A stretch of 64,000 nt of DNA from Tistlia consotensis USBA 355. GTDB lineage: Bacteria; Pseudomonadota; Alphaproteobacteria; Kiloniellales; DSM-21159. The DNA lies in assembly GCF_900177295.1 (NCBI RefSeq), contig NZ_FWZX01000022.1, forward strand, positions 60,397 through 124,396, in the 5' to 3' direction. The notes below the pieces were generated by a model that worked only from the letters and a program-made list of their open reading frames with translations, ran no database searches and had not been told where the DNA came from. Within the stretch, counting starts at the first letter, position 1. Each line of letters opens with the position of its first letter. A program made the translations under genes and the position numbers. Below, one piece after another: positions 43,998 through 53,288 of this stretch.

Positions 43998-44858
43998 TCG
44001 AGTGGCTCCTTCTGCATCGCGACGTCACGTGACCGTCCATCGTCCGCACCGCCGGTCCGGGCCACGAGCCGCCGGCCCCTGTGCGGCACTGCAACGTGTC
44101 GGCGCGACGTCCGGACAACGGACGCGTCCCTCCTCCCCTATTGCTTTTCGTCCGGGCCCGGAGGCCCGGCGGCGGCGCAGGGGGTCTGCCCCCCCGGACG
44201 CCACGTTAACCACGATTCAGACGGGGAGTTTCGGGCGAGCCTGTGACCAAGCGGTGACGCGCTGGCGATCTCGCAGCCTCCCGCATCGCGCGCATACCAC
44301 TGCCATCGGACGCAATCAGATCGGGCCGCCGGACGGCACCGCCCCTTCACACCAAGCACGCGAGTCGGCCGGCAGCCGGACGCGCAATCGCCTGCCCGGC
44401 CAGCGGCTTGGGATGCCGTCGCCGACGGTCGGGCGGGGGATTTTCGAGGCCGCTTCCCGCCCGGGCGCTGCCGCCCCTGCCGGTTGTACCGGGGCCGTCG
44501 GCCCGCGCCACACATCTGTCGAAAGTTCGGCGGAGGCGCTCGGCTGCCCAAATTTTTCCCGTGACCCGCCGCTCGCGCCGCGGCGACGGTCCGGAGAGCC
44601 CGTGCGCCGCGGGTCGCCGAGACGCAGCCTCGGCCCCCGGACCGGATCGCCAGAGCAGATGGCCTCCTGCCGCACCGCCTCGATCTTCTTGGCGAGCGCG
44701 ACGCGCACCAGGGCAGTCGTCAGGCGCGGCAGGTCGCGGCGTTCGACGAGACGGGCCAGGGCCGCCGCGTCGTCGCCTCGCTTGCCTCTTCAGAGGCAAC
44801 GAGCGACGGCGTCCCGAGTTCGTGCAGCGGCCTGCCCGCGGCAGTCCGCCGGCCGCGC
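43998..44858. other. 861-bp region without a convincing gene
   Basis: Lies upstream of the zinc-ribbon gene and downstream of the hydantoinase stop. It contains the regulatory element at 44243-44256, an AT-richer patch with GGTTAAC near 44203-44212 that could be a promoter for the minus-strand unit, and a CGGGCC-CGGA-GGCCCG hairpin near 44153-44168. At about 44660-44795 the minus strand has a short stretch that reads like protein (LVERRDLPRLTTALVRVALA) but is followed by unstructured sequence; it may be a gene remnant. Confidence 0.5.
44243..44256 (-). promoter_or_regulatory. Exopolysaccharide-locus element upstream of the zinc-ribbon/response-regulator pair
   Basis: On the minus strand CACCGCTTGGTCAC, preceded by GT so that GTCAC is repeated with an 11-base period (GTCAC-CGCTTG-GTCAC). 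Identical core to the manC copy. It lies 245 bases before the first gene of the unit and would allow autoregulation. Confidence 0.5.
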
Positions 44859-46421
44859 TCAGCCGGCGGCGGCGACCGCCTCGGCCGGGGTCGCGATGTC
44901 GCCGATCACCCGCACGCGGACGCGCAGCGAGTCGCCGGGCAGGTAGGCGAGCGGCAGGTCCTCGACCTCGACGGTCTTGAGGCTGCCGGCGGCGGCACCG
45001 GCCTCCAGGGCGCGGCGCTCGGCCTGGGCGCGCGCCTCCTCGATCGAGCGGTCGCGGCCGAGGCCCGAGAAGATCTGGTCGACCTCGCCGGAGACCTGGG
45101 CGATGGCGGCGCCGACGGCATTGGCGACGGCATGGTGCTCGACGCGCACGACCTCGCTGGCGCCCTCGACCCTGTCGGGGATCAGGAAGCTGCCGCCGCC
45201 GACGGCGATCAGCGGCACGTCGCCGGCCTCGGTCTTCATGCGGTCGATGCCCTCGACGATCATCGCGTGCATCGCCTCCAGGACGGCGCCGACCATCGCA
45301 CGGTCGAGGCCCGCCACGCGCTGCGGATCGCCGATTTCGGCGACGCCGGCGGCGACCGCGACGTCGGTCGCGGTCAGCTGGCGGCCGCCGAACACCAGGG
45401 CCTCGCGGGTCAGCCGGTAGCCGACGCTGCCGGGGCCGATGGCGCGGCTGTCGGGATCGATCTCGGTGCCGCCGCCGAGTCCGATCGACAGCAGGTCCGG
45501 CATGCGGAACAGGGTGCGCACGCCGCCGACCTCGACCGCGGCGTTGGCCTCGCGCGGGAAGCCGTGCTTGAGGTAGCCGATGTCGCTGGTCGTGCCGCCG
45601 ACGTCGACCACCACGCCGTCCTCGATGCCCGACAGGAAGACCGCGCCGCGCATCGAGTTGGTCGGGCCCGAGGCGAAGCAGTAGACCGGGAAGCGCTCGG
45701 CCTGCCCGGCCAGGGTGATCGTGCCGTCGTTCTGGGTGATGTAGAGCGGCGCCGCGATGCCGCTGTCGGCGAGCGCGTCGGTGAAGGCACGGCTGGTGCG
45801 CTGCGCCATGTCCTGCAGGCAGGCGTTGAGCAGGGCGACGTTCTCGCGCTCCAGCAGGCCGATGCGGCCGAGCTCGTGAGACAGGGTGATGCGCGCGCCC
45901 GGGATCTCCTCGGCCAGGATCTCGGCGGCGGCCGCCTCGCACTCCGGGGTCAGCGGCGAGAAGACCGAGCTGACCGCGACTGCCGAGAGCCCCTGGTCGG
46001 CGAAGCGTCGCGCGGCCGCGCGGATCGCCTTGCGGTCGAGCGGCACGATCGGCCGGCCGTCGTACTCGTGGCCGCCCTCGACCAGGACGACCTGGCCGCG
46101 CACCAGCGCGGCCAGGTCCGCCGGCCAGTCGACGAAGGGCGGCAGCGAGGCACTGGCCGGCAGGCCGATGCGCAGGGCGCCGACCCTGTTGAGACCGCGC
46201 CGCTGCACGACGGCGTTGGTGAAATGGGTGGTCCCGATCATCACCGCGTCGACCGAGGCCGAGAGGGCGGCGTCGCCCTGCAGCAGCTCGGCGAGCGCGG
46301 TACGGACGCCGCCGGTGACGTCCTCGGTGGTCGGCGTCTTGACGCCGCGCAGGACGCGGCCGCCCTCGATCAGGACGGCGTCGGTGTTGGTGCCGCCGAC
46401 GTCGATGCCGATGCGCTTCAT
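44859..46421 (-). CDS. Hydantoinase/oxoprolinase A-type ATPase
   Basis: 520-residue HyuA-family ASKHA-fold protein. The phosphate-binding loops are MKRIGIDVGGTNTDAVLIEG at the start and VVVDVGGTTSDIGYLKHGFP in the middle; LSIGLGGGTEIDPDSRAIGP is the adenosine-site motif. The family opens five-membered cyclic amides (hydantoin, 5-oxoproline) with ATP, or carboxylates acetone-like substrates in related complexes. There is no HyuB here; instead a DUF917 gene overlaps its start (ATGA), the alternative partner found in many genomes. The substrate is unknown. Confidence 0.87.
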   Translation of the reverse strand: MKRIGIDVGGTNTDAVLIEGGRVLRGVKTPTTEDVTGGVRTALAELLQGDAALSASVDAVMIGTTHFTNAVVQRRGLNRVGALRIGLPASASLPPFVDWPADLAALVRGQVVLVEGGHEYDGRPIVPLDRKAIRAAARRFADQGLSAVAVSSVFSPLTPECEAAAAEILAEEIPGARITLSHELGRIGLLERENVALLNACLQDMAQRTSRAFTDALADSGIAAPLYITQNDGTITLAGQAERFPVYCFASGPTNSMRGAVFLSGIEDGVVVDVGGTTSDIGYLKHGFPREANAAVEVGGVRTLFRMPDLLSIGLGGGTEIDPDSRAIGPGSVGYRLTREALVFGGRQLTATDVAVAAGVAEIGDPQRVAGLDRAMVGAVLEAMHAMIVEGIDRMKTEAGDVPLIAVGGGSFLIPDRVEGASEVVRVEHHAVANAVGAAIAQVSGEVDQIFSGLGRDRSIEEARAQAERRALEAGAAAGSLKTVEVEDLPLAYLPGDSLRVRVRVIGDIATPAEAVAAAG

Positions 46422-47524
46422 GCCGCCACCTTTCCGAACGCGGTCCGATAGTCGAAGTCGTAGCCGAAGGCGCGCGGGCCGACGTGCTCGAGGCCCTTGG
46501 GCGTCAGCAGCAGCTCGGGCGCCGGCAGGGCGACGACGCTGACCCGCTGGCCGTAGCGGATCGACTCGGTGCCGATCGCCTCGCCAGAGACGCTGTCCAT
46601 GACGCAGATGATGTCGGGGGTCGTCGCGACGACCTCGCCGTCGCGCCAGCCGGCCGCGAACTCGTTCTGGAACTCCAGCTCGAAGAGCGCGCCGCGGTCC
46701 TGGTCCAGCCCCTCGATGCGCGCCTTGCCGCGCAGGAAGCCCTCGGTCGCGCGGCGCTGCAGGTCGTGGACCTTGCCCCTGAACAGCTGCACCCCGCCCT
46801 CGGCCTCCAGCAGCGCCGCCACCGGATCCTCGTGGCGCCGGCGCGCCTCGCGCACCACGCCGCCGATGCGGATCGCCTTGGTCGTGGTGTCGAGGATGCC
46901 GTGGTCCTTGACCTCCCGCCCGGTCCGCGGCGCCTTGCAGGTCGCGGCGATCGAGCCGACCTCGGTGCAGGCCTTGCGGCTGATCCGCTCCATCCACTTC
47001 CAGCTCGCCGCACGCGCCACGATCACCTCGTTGTCGCGGATGTCGGCCAGGGTCAGCGGGAACATCGGCAGGTCGGCGATCGCGAAGCTGGTCATCTGCG
47101 CCTCGGGGAAGGCACGGCCCATGGCGTCGGCGTCGACTACCGGCAGGCCGGTGACGGCCGCGACCAGGATCGGCTGGAAGGCGTTGCCGCCGCCGATCTC
47201 GACCGACATCACGGCGCGGAACTTCCGGCCGAGGTAGTCCTCCATCATGCGCACCGGCTTGGCCGAGAAGGCCGGATCCGACAGTCGCTCCTGGCCGACC
47301 AGGGGAGCGCCCATGTTGGAGACCACGGCGACCAGATCGTCGTCGTCAAGGTCGCGCGGGTCCATCAGCGTCACCCGCCTGCCCTCGGCGTAGAGGTTGC
47401 GGGCGTTGAGGTAGGAGAGATAGGGGCTGCCGCCGCCGCCGGCGCCCAGGATCCAGGCCCCGGTCGCCAGGGGCTCCAGCTCGTCCCGCTCGATCTCACG
47501 CAGCATCGGGGCCGCCTTTCTCAT
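46418..47524 (-). CDS. DUF917 family protein
   Basis: 368-residue protein matching DUF917: ATGAWILGAGGGGSPYLSYL at the N-terminus, MSVEIGGGNAFQPILVAAVT and VVDADAMGRAFPEAQMTSFA in the first half, and TTPDIICVMDSVSGEAIGTE near the end. DUF917 proteins are nearly always encoded beside hydantoinase/oxoprolinase A and are thought to act with it; the reaction is not known. First gene of the unit, divergent from the AroM-LuxR gene with about 180 bases between. The ATG at 47524 or the one at 47506 could be the start. Confidence 0.87.
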   Translation of the reverse strand: MRKAAPMLREIERDELEPLATGAWILGAGGGGSPYLSYLNARNLYAEGRRVTLMDPRDLDDDDLVAVVSNMGAPLVGQERLSDPAFSAKPVRMMEDYLGRKFRAVMSVEIGGGNAFQPILVAAVTGLPVVDADAMGRAFPEAQMTSFAIADLPMFPLTLADIRDNEVIVARAASWKWMERISRKACTEVGSIAATCKAPRTGREVKDHGILDTTTKAIRIGGVVREARRRHEDPVAALLEAEGGVQLFRGKVHDLQRRATEGFLRGKARIEGLDQDRGALFELEFQNEFAAGWRDGEVVATTPDIICVMDSVSGEAIGTESIRYGQRVSVVALPAPELLLTPKGLEHVGPRAFGYDFDYRTAFGKVAA

Positions 47525-47705
47525 GCCGTCGGTCCGCCGCTGCCCCCTCCCCGGGGAGCGGTGTGGGCAAGCCTATGCGGCCCTTCCGCCGCCGCAAATA
47601 AGGGCAAGCCCGTAGCCCGCGCCCCGGTCCCGGCAATGCTAGGCGCGCCGCACGGCTTGACCTATCCTCTGCTGCAGTGCGGTGAACACGAGACGACAGA
47701 GAGGC

Positions 47706-48656
47706 ATGAGCGACGCTGCTGCCGACGCTGCAGGGCAAGGAACCCGGGTCGCCTTCGTGACCATCGGCCAGGCGCCGCGCGACGACATCGTGCCGGAGAT
47801 CGTCGGCATGGTCGGGCGCCCCCTGACCAACGCCGAGTTCGGTGCCCTCGACGGCCTGGACGCCGCGGCGATCGCCGCCGCCGCGCCCGCGGCCGACGAG
47901 GAGTCGCTCTACACCCGCCTCGCCAGCGGCGAGCATGTCGTCGTCGCCGCGGGCTTCGTCGAGCAGCGCACCGCCGAGCTGCTGGAGCGGCTCGACCGCG
48001 AGGGCTTCGACCTGATCGTGCTGATCACGACCGGGCTGTTCGGCCACTTCGCGACCCGCACCCCGCTGATCAACGGCCAGCGCGTCGTCGACGCCTGGCT
48101 CGAGGCCCTGGTCGTCGAGGACGGCCGGGTCGGCGTCGTCTACCCGCTGAAGCGGCAGATCGCCGAACGCCACTACCTGCACAGCCACGGCGCGACGATC
48201 CGCAACCCGCGCGCCGCGGTGCTGGCCGGCGAGAGCGGCCGGCTGGAGGAGGCGGCGCGGCAGCTCGGCGACTGCGAGCTGATCCTGATGCACTCGGTCG
48301 GCTACACCGAGGACGAGGCGCAGCGCATCGTCGCCCTGACCGGCAAGCCGGTGGTCACCGCGCGCCGCGTCATCGCCGGTGCCCTGCGCCTGCAGCTCGC
48401 CCAGATCAGCGAGCTGCGCGAGCTGGCCCCGGCCGAGCTGGTCGACCGGCTGCCGGCCGGCGGCGAGCCCCTGACCCAGCGCGAGCGCGAGGTCATCACC
48501 CTGGTGCTCGACGGCCTGCCGAACAAGCTGGTCGCCCGCGAGCTCGGCATCAGCCACCGCACCGTCGAGATCCACCGGGCCCGCGCCATGAGCAAGCTCG
48601 GCGCCGCCTCGCCCGCCGAGCTGATCCGCCGGATCCTGCTGTCGGCGAGGCCCTGA
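47706..48656 (+). CDS. AroM-domain protein fused to a LuxR-type helix-turn-helix
   Basis: 316-residue two-domain protein. Residues about 10-235 are an AroM domain (RVAFVTIGQAPRDDIVPEIV). Residues 256-316 are a LuxR/NarL helix-turn-helix: LTQREREVITLVLDGLPNKL then VARELGISHRTVEIHRARAM. The free-standing AroM protein in this window has cysteines in LLCTGHF and MHCMGY; here the positions are T108 (LITTGLF) and S197 (MHSVGY), so a catalytic role is unlikely and a sensing role likely. It is divergent from DUF917 and the hydantoinase and probably regulates them. A GTG at 47682 is an alternative start; the ATG at 47706 sits very close to a GAGAGG. Confidence 0.83.
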   Translation: MSDAAADAAGQGTRVAFVTIGQAPRDDIVPEIVGMVGRPLTNAEFGALDGLDAAAIAAAAPAADEESLYTRLASGEHVVVAAGFVEQRTAELLERLDREGFDLIVLITTGLFGHFATRTPLINGQRVVDAWLEALVVEDGRVGVVYPLKRQIAERHYLHSHGATIRNPRAAVLAGESGRLEEAARQLGDCELILMHSVGYTEDEAQRIVALTGKPVVTARRVIAGALRLQLAQISELRELAPAELVDRLPAGGEPLTQREREVITLVLDGLPNKLVARELGISHRTVEIHRARAMSKLGAASPAELIRRILLSARP

Positions 48657-48848
48657 GCGGCCCGCGACGCCGGGACGGACCGGCGACGCCACCGGCTCCC
48701 CGGCGCCCCCCGGACGCCACTTCGCTCTTTGCTCCCTGGGCACGAAGGCCCTAGGATCAATCAAGACGTGCACGGAAAGGATGCAAGCAGAGGGTCCCGT
48801 CATCTTCGCCGCCGCGGCAGTACCGCGTGCCGAACGTCGGATTCCAGG

Positions 48849-49751
48849 ATGCCACCTGAGAAGGCGCACCCGAGCCATCTGATCTCGCCCGGCGAACTGC
48901 CAGTCTGGGTTCCCGGAAAGATCGTCTGCGCGAGCGACCGGCTGGGCTGGAGGGACATCGCGCAGCGGACCTACCTCTACAAGGGCCAGGATGTCGAAAT
49001 CCCGCCCATGAACTCCTTCATGCTGGTGCAGTATCGCCGCGGCGAGACGCCGATGGACAGGAAGGTCGACGGGCGGTGGACGCGGACGCGCTGCCGGCCG
49101 GGCCTTTTCTCGCTGCTCTCCCGCTCGGCCGAGTCGCACTGGAACTGGACCGCCGGGGTCGAGGTCTCGCATCTCTACCTGTCGGGCGCCCTGATGGCGC
49201 GCGTCGCGAGCGACCTGCAGGGCAAGGAGGTCGCCGGGGTCGACCTCCACGATGTCCTGCAGGGATCCGACCCCCTGGTGACCCATGTCGCGGACGAGGT
49301 CACGCGCGAGGCCATGGAGCCCAATGTCGGCGGGCCGCTCTACGTCGAGGCCCTGGCCCTCCAGCTCGCCGTGCACCTGCTCAGGGGCTATGCCTCCTGC
49401 GTCTTCAAGGCGCCGTCCGGTCCCGCGGGGCTGTCGCGGGGCGAGGTCGCCCGGCTGGAGGAGTTCATCGACGCGCACCTGGGCGACGCCGTGGCGCTCG
49501 ACGACCTGGCCCGGCTTCTCGGGATGGGAGTCTGGACCCTCAACCGGCATGTCCGGCGCACGCTCGGCTGCTCCGCCTACGCCCTCGTCGTCGAGCGGCG
49601 GATGGCACGGGCGCAACGGCTGCTGCGCGGCAGCGACCTGGCGCTCAAGGAGATCGCCGCCGCCTGCGGCTTCTCCGACCAGGCGCACATGACCCGCGCG
49701 TTCCGGGCGAAGCTGGGCGTGACGCCGGGGCAGTTCAGACGGGACAGCTGA
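48849..49751 (+). CDS. AraC-family transcriptional regulator
   Basis: 300-residue regulator. The C-terminal 100 residues hold the two AraC helix-turn-helices: LDDLARLLGMGVWTLNRHVR and LALKEIAAACGFSDQAHMTR, followed by FRAKLGVTPGQFRR. The N-terminal 190 residues are a cupin-like effector domain with no clear ligand signature. An upstream in-frame start at 48729 would add 40 basic residues; the ATG at 48849 was chosen. It is read in the same direction as the Baeyer-Villiger monooxygenase 236 bases downstream and probably activates it. Confidence 0.87.
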   Translation: MPPEKAHPSHLISPGELPVWVPGKIVCASDRLGWRDIAQRTYLYKGQDVEIPPMNSFMLVQYRRGETPMDRKVDGRWTRTRCRPGLFSLLSRSAESHWNWTAGVEVSHLYLSGALMARVASDLQGKEVAGVDLHDVLQGSDPLVTHVADEVTREAMEPNVGGPLYVEALALQLAVHLLRGYASCVFKAPSGPAGLSRGEVARLEEFIDAHLGDAVALDDLARLLGMGVWTLNRHVRRTLGCSAYALVVERRMARAQRLLRGSDLALKEIAAACGFSDQAHMTRAFRAKLGVTPGQFRRDS

Positions 49752-49827
49752 CGGCCCCCCGCGCCGGCCCCCACGCCGGCCCTGGCGCCGGCGAGGCCCG
49801 ATGGACCCCGGCTCTCGCGATCGTTCA

Positions 49828-49846
49828 AAGGATTGCCTGCATCCTT
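49828..49846. promoter_or_regulatory. Short inverted repeat upstream of the monooxygenase gene
   Basis: AAGGAT-TGCCTGC-ATCCTT, a 6-bp inverted repeat with a 7-bp spacer, in the gap between the AraC gene and the monooxygenase, about 140 bases before its start. Candidate regulator site; weak evidence. Confidence 0.25.
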
Positions 49847-49987
49847 CAAGACCGGCCGGCCGCCGGAAACCTACGCTCGATCGTTGAGCAGGCGCGCATC
49901 CCGGTCTTCGAGACAGGCGTCGCGCCCGCGCAGGCCGGCTGCACGAAGCAGCCGGCAAAAAAAGAGACGAGCGGAGGAGACAGCACC

Positions 49988-51631
49988 ATGGACATGGAGA
50001 CGAAAGACGCCGCGCCGGCGAACGGCAGCGCCGCCGCGACGAAGCTCGACGCGCTGATCATCGGGGCCGGGGTGGCCGGCCTCTACCAGTTGCACATGCT
50101 CAGGAACCAGGGACTGACGGTCCGGGCCTACGACAGCGCACCGAACGTCGGCGGCACCTGGTGCTGGAATCGCTATCCGGGCGCGCGCTTCGATTCCGAA
50201 GCCTACATCTACCAGTATCTCTTCTCGGAAGAGCTCTACAAAGGCTGGAGCTGGAGCGAGCGCTTCCCGGGCCAGCCGGAGATCGAGCGCTGGATGAACT
50301 ACGTCGCCGACAGCCTCGACCTGCGCCGGGACATCCGGTTCTCGACGACGATCACCAGTGCGCATTTCGACGAGGAGCGCAGTCGCTGGACCGTCAGGAC
50401 CGACGGCGGCGAGGTCATCGACACGCAGTTCCTGATCACCTGCTGCGGGATGCTCTCGGCGCCTCTCAGCGACCTGTTCCCGGGCCAGGACAGCTTCGAG
50501 GGGCAGATCTTCCACACGGCCCGCTGGCCGCGCGAGCCGGTCGAGCTCGCCGGCAAGCGGGTCGGCGTCGTCGGCATCGGCGCGACCGGCATCCAGGTCA
50601 TCCAGACCATCGCGGGCCAGGTCGGGCAGCTGAAGGTCTTCGTGCGGACGCCGCAGTACGTCCTGCCCATGAAGAACCCGAAGTACGGCCCGGAGGAGGT
50701 CGCCGCCTACAAGGCGCGCTTCGAGGAGCTGAGGGCGACGCTGCCCTACACCTTCACCGGCTTCGAGTACGATTTCGAGAACAGCTGGGCCGAGCTGTCG
50801 CCGGCGCAGCGCCGCGCGGTGCTGGAGGAGGTCTACGAGAACGGCTCGCTGAAGCTCTGGCTCGCCTCCTTCGCCGAGCTGTTCTTCGACGAGGCGGTCA
50901 GCGAGGAGGTCTCGGAGTTCGTGCGCGAGAAGATGCGGGCACGGCTCAAGGACCCCGGGCTGTGCGACCTGCTGGTGCCGACGGACTACGGCTTCGGGAC
51001 GCACCGCGTGCCGCTCGAGACCAACTACCTCGAGGCCTACCTCCGCCCCAACGTCGAGGCGATCGGGGTCCGGGACAACCCGATCCGGCGGGTGACGCCG
51101 GCAGGCATCGAGACCGCCGACGGCACGCTCCACGCGCTCGACGTCATCATCCTGGCGACCGGCTTCGACGCCGGCACCGGCGCGCTGACCCGGATCGACA
51201 TCCGCGGCCGCGGCGGCCGGTCCCTGAAGGAGGACTGGGGCCGGGACATCCGCACGACGATGGGCCTGCAGATCCACGGCTATCCCAACCTCTTCACGAC
51301 GGCGGTGCCGCTCGCCCCCTCGGCGGCCCTGTGCAACATGACGACCTGCCTGCAGCAGCAGACCGAGTGGATCAGCGACTGCATCGCCTACCTGCGCAGC
51401 GGCCAGCGGACGGTCATCGAGCCGACCGCGGAGATGGAGGACCGCTGGGTCGTGCATCACGACGAGACCGCGAACGCGACCCTGATCTCGAAGACGGACT
51501 CCTGGTACCTGGGCTCGAACATCCCGGGCAAGCCGCGCCGCGTCCTGTCCTATACCGGCGGCGTCGGCACCTATCGCCGGAAGTGCGACGAGGTCGCCGC
51601 GAGCGGCTACCAGGGTTTCGCGATACGCTAG
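49988..51631 (+). CDS. Type I Baeyer-Villiger monooxygenase
   Basis: 547-residue FAD/NADPH enzyme that inserts oxygen beside a ketone to give an ester or lactone. The FAD Rossmann motif is GAGVAG (26-31) in [16 protein letters not shown], the NADPH Rossmann motif is GIGATG (196-201), and the diagnostic FxGxxxHxxxWP fingerprint is present as [12 protein letters not shown] (170-181). Length fits the cyclohexanone/phenylacetone monooxygenase group. The ATG at 49988 has a GGAGGAG ribosome site. The next gene is an esterase-like hydrolase, the classical partner that splits the ester product. Confidence 0.92.
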   Translation: MDMETKDAAPANGSAAATKLDALIIGAGVAGLYQLHMLRNQGLTVRAYDSAPNVGGTWCWNRYPGARFDSEAYIYQYLFSEELYKGWSWSERFPGQPEIERWMNYVADSLDLRRDIRFSTTITSAHFDEERSRWTVRTDGGEVIDTQFLITCCGMLSAPLSDLFPGQDSFEGQIFHTARWPREPVELAGKRVGVVGIGATGIQVIQTIAGQVGQLKVFVRTPQYVLPMKNPKYGPEEVAAYKARFEELRATLPYTFTGFEYDFENSWAELSPAQRRAVLEEVYENGSLKLWLASFAELFFDEAVSEEVSEFVREKMRARLKDPGLCDLLVPTDYGFGTHRVPLETNYLEAYLRPNVEAIGVRDNPIRRVTPAGIETADGTLHALDVIILATGFDAGTGALTRIDIRGRGGRSLKEDWGRDIRTTMGLQIHGYPNLFTTAVPLAPSAALCNMTTCLQQQTEWISDCIAYLRSGQRTVIEPTAEMEDRWVVHHDETANATLISKTDSWYLGSNIPGKPRRVLSYTGGVGTYRRKCDEVAASGYQGFAIR

Positions 51632-51720
51632 AGGCGGCAGGCGCACGGCCTCCCGGCCGTGCGCCCCGACCCGGCCAAGACAGATCGGCTCGGCAGAGCC
51701 GGCGATTGGGAGGAAGCAGA

Positions 51721-52914
51721 ATGTCCATGGAATTCAAGACGGCTGCCGATGCCATCCTGAAGGGTGTCGTCACCTCGGAGCCGCGCGTTCCCGGCGTGGT
51801 CGCGATGGTCACCGACCGCGACCGAAACATCTACGAGGGCGCCGCCGGCAAGCGGCGGCTCGACAGGGACGACGCCATGTCGACCGACAGCACCTTCGCG
51901 CTGTTCTCGACGACCAAGGCGATCACCGGCACGGCGGTCCTGCAGCTCGTCGAGGAAGGCAAGCTCGACCTCGACGCGCCGGCCAGGCGCTACGTGCCCG
52001 ACATCGGCACGCTCCAGGTCATCGAGGGCTTCGACGACAAGGGCGAGCCGCGGCTGCGCGCGCCGAAGCGGGACATCACCACGCGCATGCTGATGCTGCA
52101 CACCGCCGGCTTCGGCTACGACTTCTTCAACGAGAGCTACAACCGCCTGGCCCAGGAGAAGGGCCAGCCGAGCGTCATCGCGGCCTCGAAGGCGGCCCTG
52201 ATGACCCCGCTGCTCTTCGATCCCGGCGAGCAGTGGCAGTACGGCAGCAATCTCGACTGGTGCGGCCAGGTCGTCGAGGCGATCACCGGCAAGCGGCTGG
52301 GCGAGGTCTTCGAGGCGCGCATCTTCCAGCCCCTGGGCATCCGCGACATGACCTTCGAGATCGACGACCGGGTCCGCGGCAGGCTCGCCGGGGTCCACGC
52401 GCGCAACGCCGACGGCTCGCTGACGCCGATGGACTTCGAGCTGCCCGCGAAGCCCGACATCCACATGGGCGGCCACGGCCTCTACGGCACGGTCGGCGAC
52501 TACATGCGGTTCATCCGCATGTGGCTGAACGACGGCCGGGGAGAGCATGGGCGCGTGCTCAAGGCCGAGACCGTGCGGATGGCCGAGAAGAACCAGCTGG
52601 GCGACAAGAAGATCGCGATGCTGCCCGGGGTCATCCCCGCCCTGTCGAACGACGCGGAGTTCTTCCCCGGCCTCTCGAAGTCCTGGTCCTTCACCTTCAT
52701 GGTGAACGACGAGGAGGCGCCGACCGGCCGGCCGGCCGGCGCGCTCGGCTGGGCCGGGCTGGCGAACCTGTTCTACTGGATCGACCGGAAGAACGGCTAC
52801 GGCGGCTTCTGGGCGACGCAGATCCTGCCGTTCGGCGACCCGGTCTCGTTCGGCGGCTACCTGGACTTCGAGACGGCCTTCTACTCCGCCCTGAAGCAGT
52901 CCAAGGCGGCCTGA
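51721..52914 (+). CDS. Serine hydrolase of the beta-lactamase-like family (family VIII esterase type)
   Basis: 397-residue beta-lactamase-fold hydrolase. The catalytic SxxK is S63-T-T-K66 in [20 protein letters not shown]; the second-motif tyrosine is Y174 in [10 protein letters not shown], and [10 protein letters not shown] matches family VIII esterases such as EstB. The third motif is probably in [16 protein letters not shown]. No signal peptide is seen, so it acts in the cytoplasm, unlike true beta-lactamases. It follows the Baeyer-Villiger monooxygenase by 89 bases and probably hydrolyses its ester product. A ribosome site GGGAGGAAG precedes the ATG at 51721. Confidence 0.87.
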   Translation: MSMEFKTAADAILKGVVTSEPRVPGVVAMVTDRDRNIYEGAAGKRRLDRDDAMSTDSTFALFSTTKAITGTAVLQLVEEGKLDLDAPARRYVPDIGTLQVIEGFDDKGEPRLRAPKRDITTRMLMLHTAGFGYDFFNESYNRLAQEKGQPSVIAASKAALMTPLLFDPGEQWQYGSNLDWCGQVVEAITGKRLGEVFEARIFQPLGIRDMTFEIDDRVRGRLAGVHARNADGSLTPMDFELPAKPDIHMGGHGLYGTVGDYMRFIRMWLNDGRGEHGRVLKAETVRMAEKNQLGDKKIAMLPGVIPALSNDAEFFPGLSKSWSFTFMVNDEEAPTGRPAGALGWAGLANLFYWIDRKNGYGGFWATQILPFGDPVSFGGYLDFETAFYSALKQSKAA

Positions 52915-53288
52915 TCCGGCGGGGTCTATATAGATCGGTCATCCCGGACGCCGCTTTGCCCGACAGCTCTGCTGTCGTCGGCAAAGCGAGCGATCCGGGG
53001 CCCAGGGCCAAGCGCCAAGCGCCAAGCGCCAAGCGCCAAGCGCCACGGCGGAACGGCTCTGGGTCCGGGTCGCAAGCCTCGCAATCCGAAAGCCTCACGG
53101 CTTTCGGGCTCGCCTGGCGCCCGGGATGACGACCCTGGGCAAGGTGCGTGAATGCCGCGACCCGCCCCCCGGGGTACGTGGCGGCACGTATTTCAGCGCT
53201 CCGGCCATCCTCGTACCGTGATCCGATGACGGCGCCGCGCGGTCCGGCCGCGCCGAGGCGTCGGGGCACGGCAAGGGGGGGCGGCGAG
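52915..53288. repeat. Repeat-rich 374-bp gap: hairpins, 7-bp tandem array and dispersed repeat copy 2
   Basis: Contains, in order: an imperfect hairpin built on GCTTTGCC and GGCAAAGC near 52951-52989; GCCAAGC repeated five times in tandem (53007-53041) with a sixth partial unit; the hairpin CCGAAAGCC-TCAC-GGCTTTCGG (53086-53107); and the dispersed block at 53104-53131 shared with 4272-4299. GTCATCCCGG at 52939 and CCGGGATGAC at 53121 bracket the whole as inverted ends, so it may be one composite element. No gene is seen apart from possible longer starts for the next CDS. Confidence 0.65.

Noticed and set aside
51721..52914. Beta-lactamase (antibiotic resistance) reading of the serine hydrolase
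   Set aside because: No signal peptide, YGSN and HTAGFGY patterns typical of esterases, and direct linkage to a Baeyer-Villiger monooxygenase.
53007..53048. Possible CRISPR-like array
   Set aside because: The unit is only 7 bases in direct tandem without spacers; it is a simple tandem repeat.
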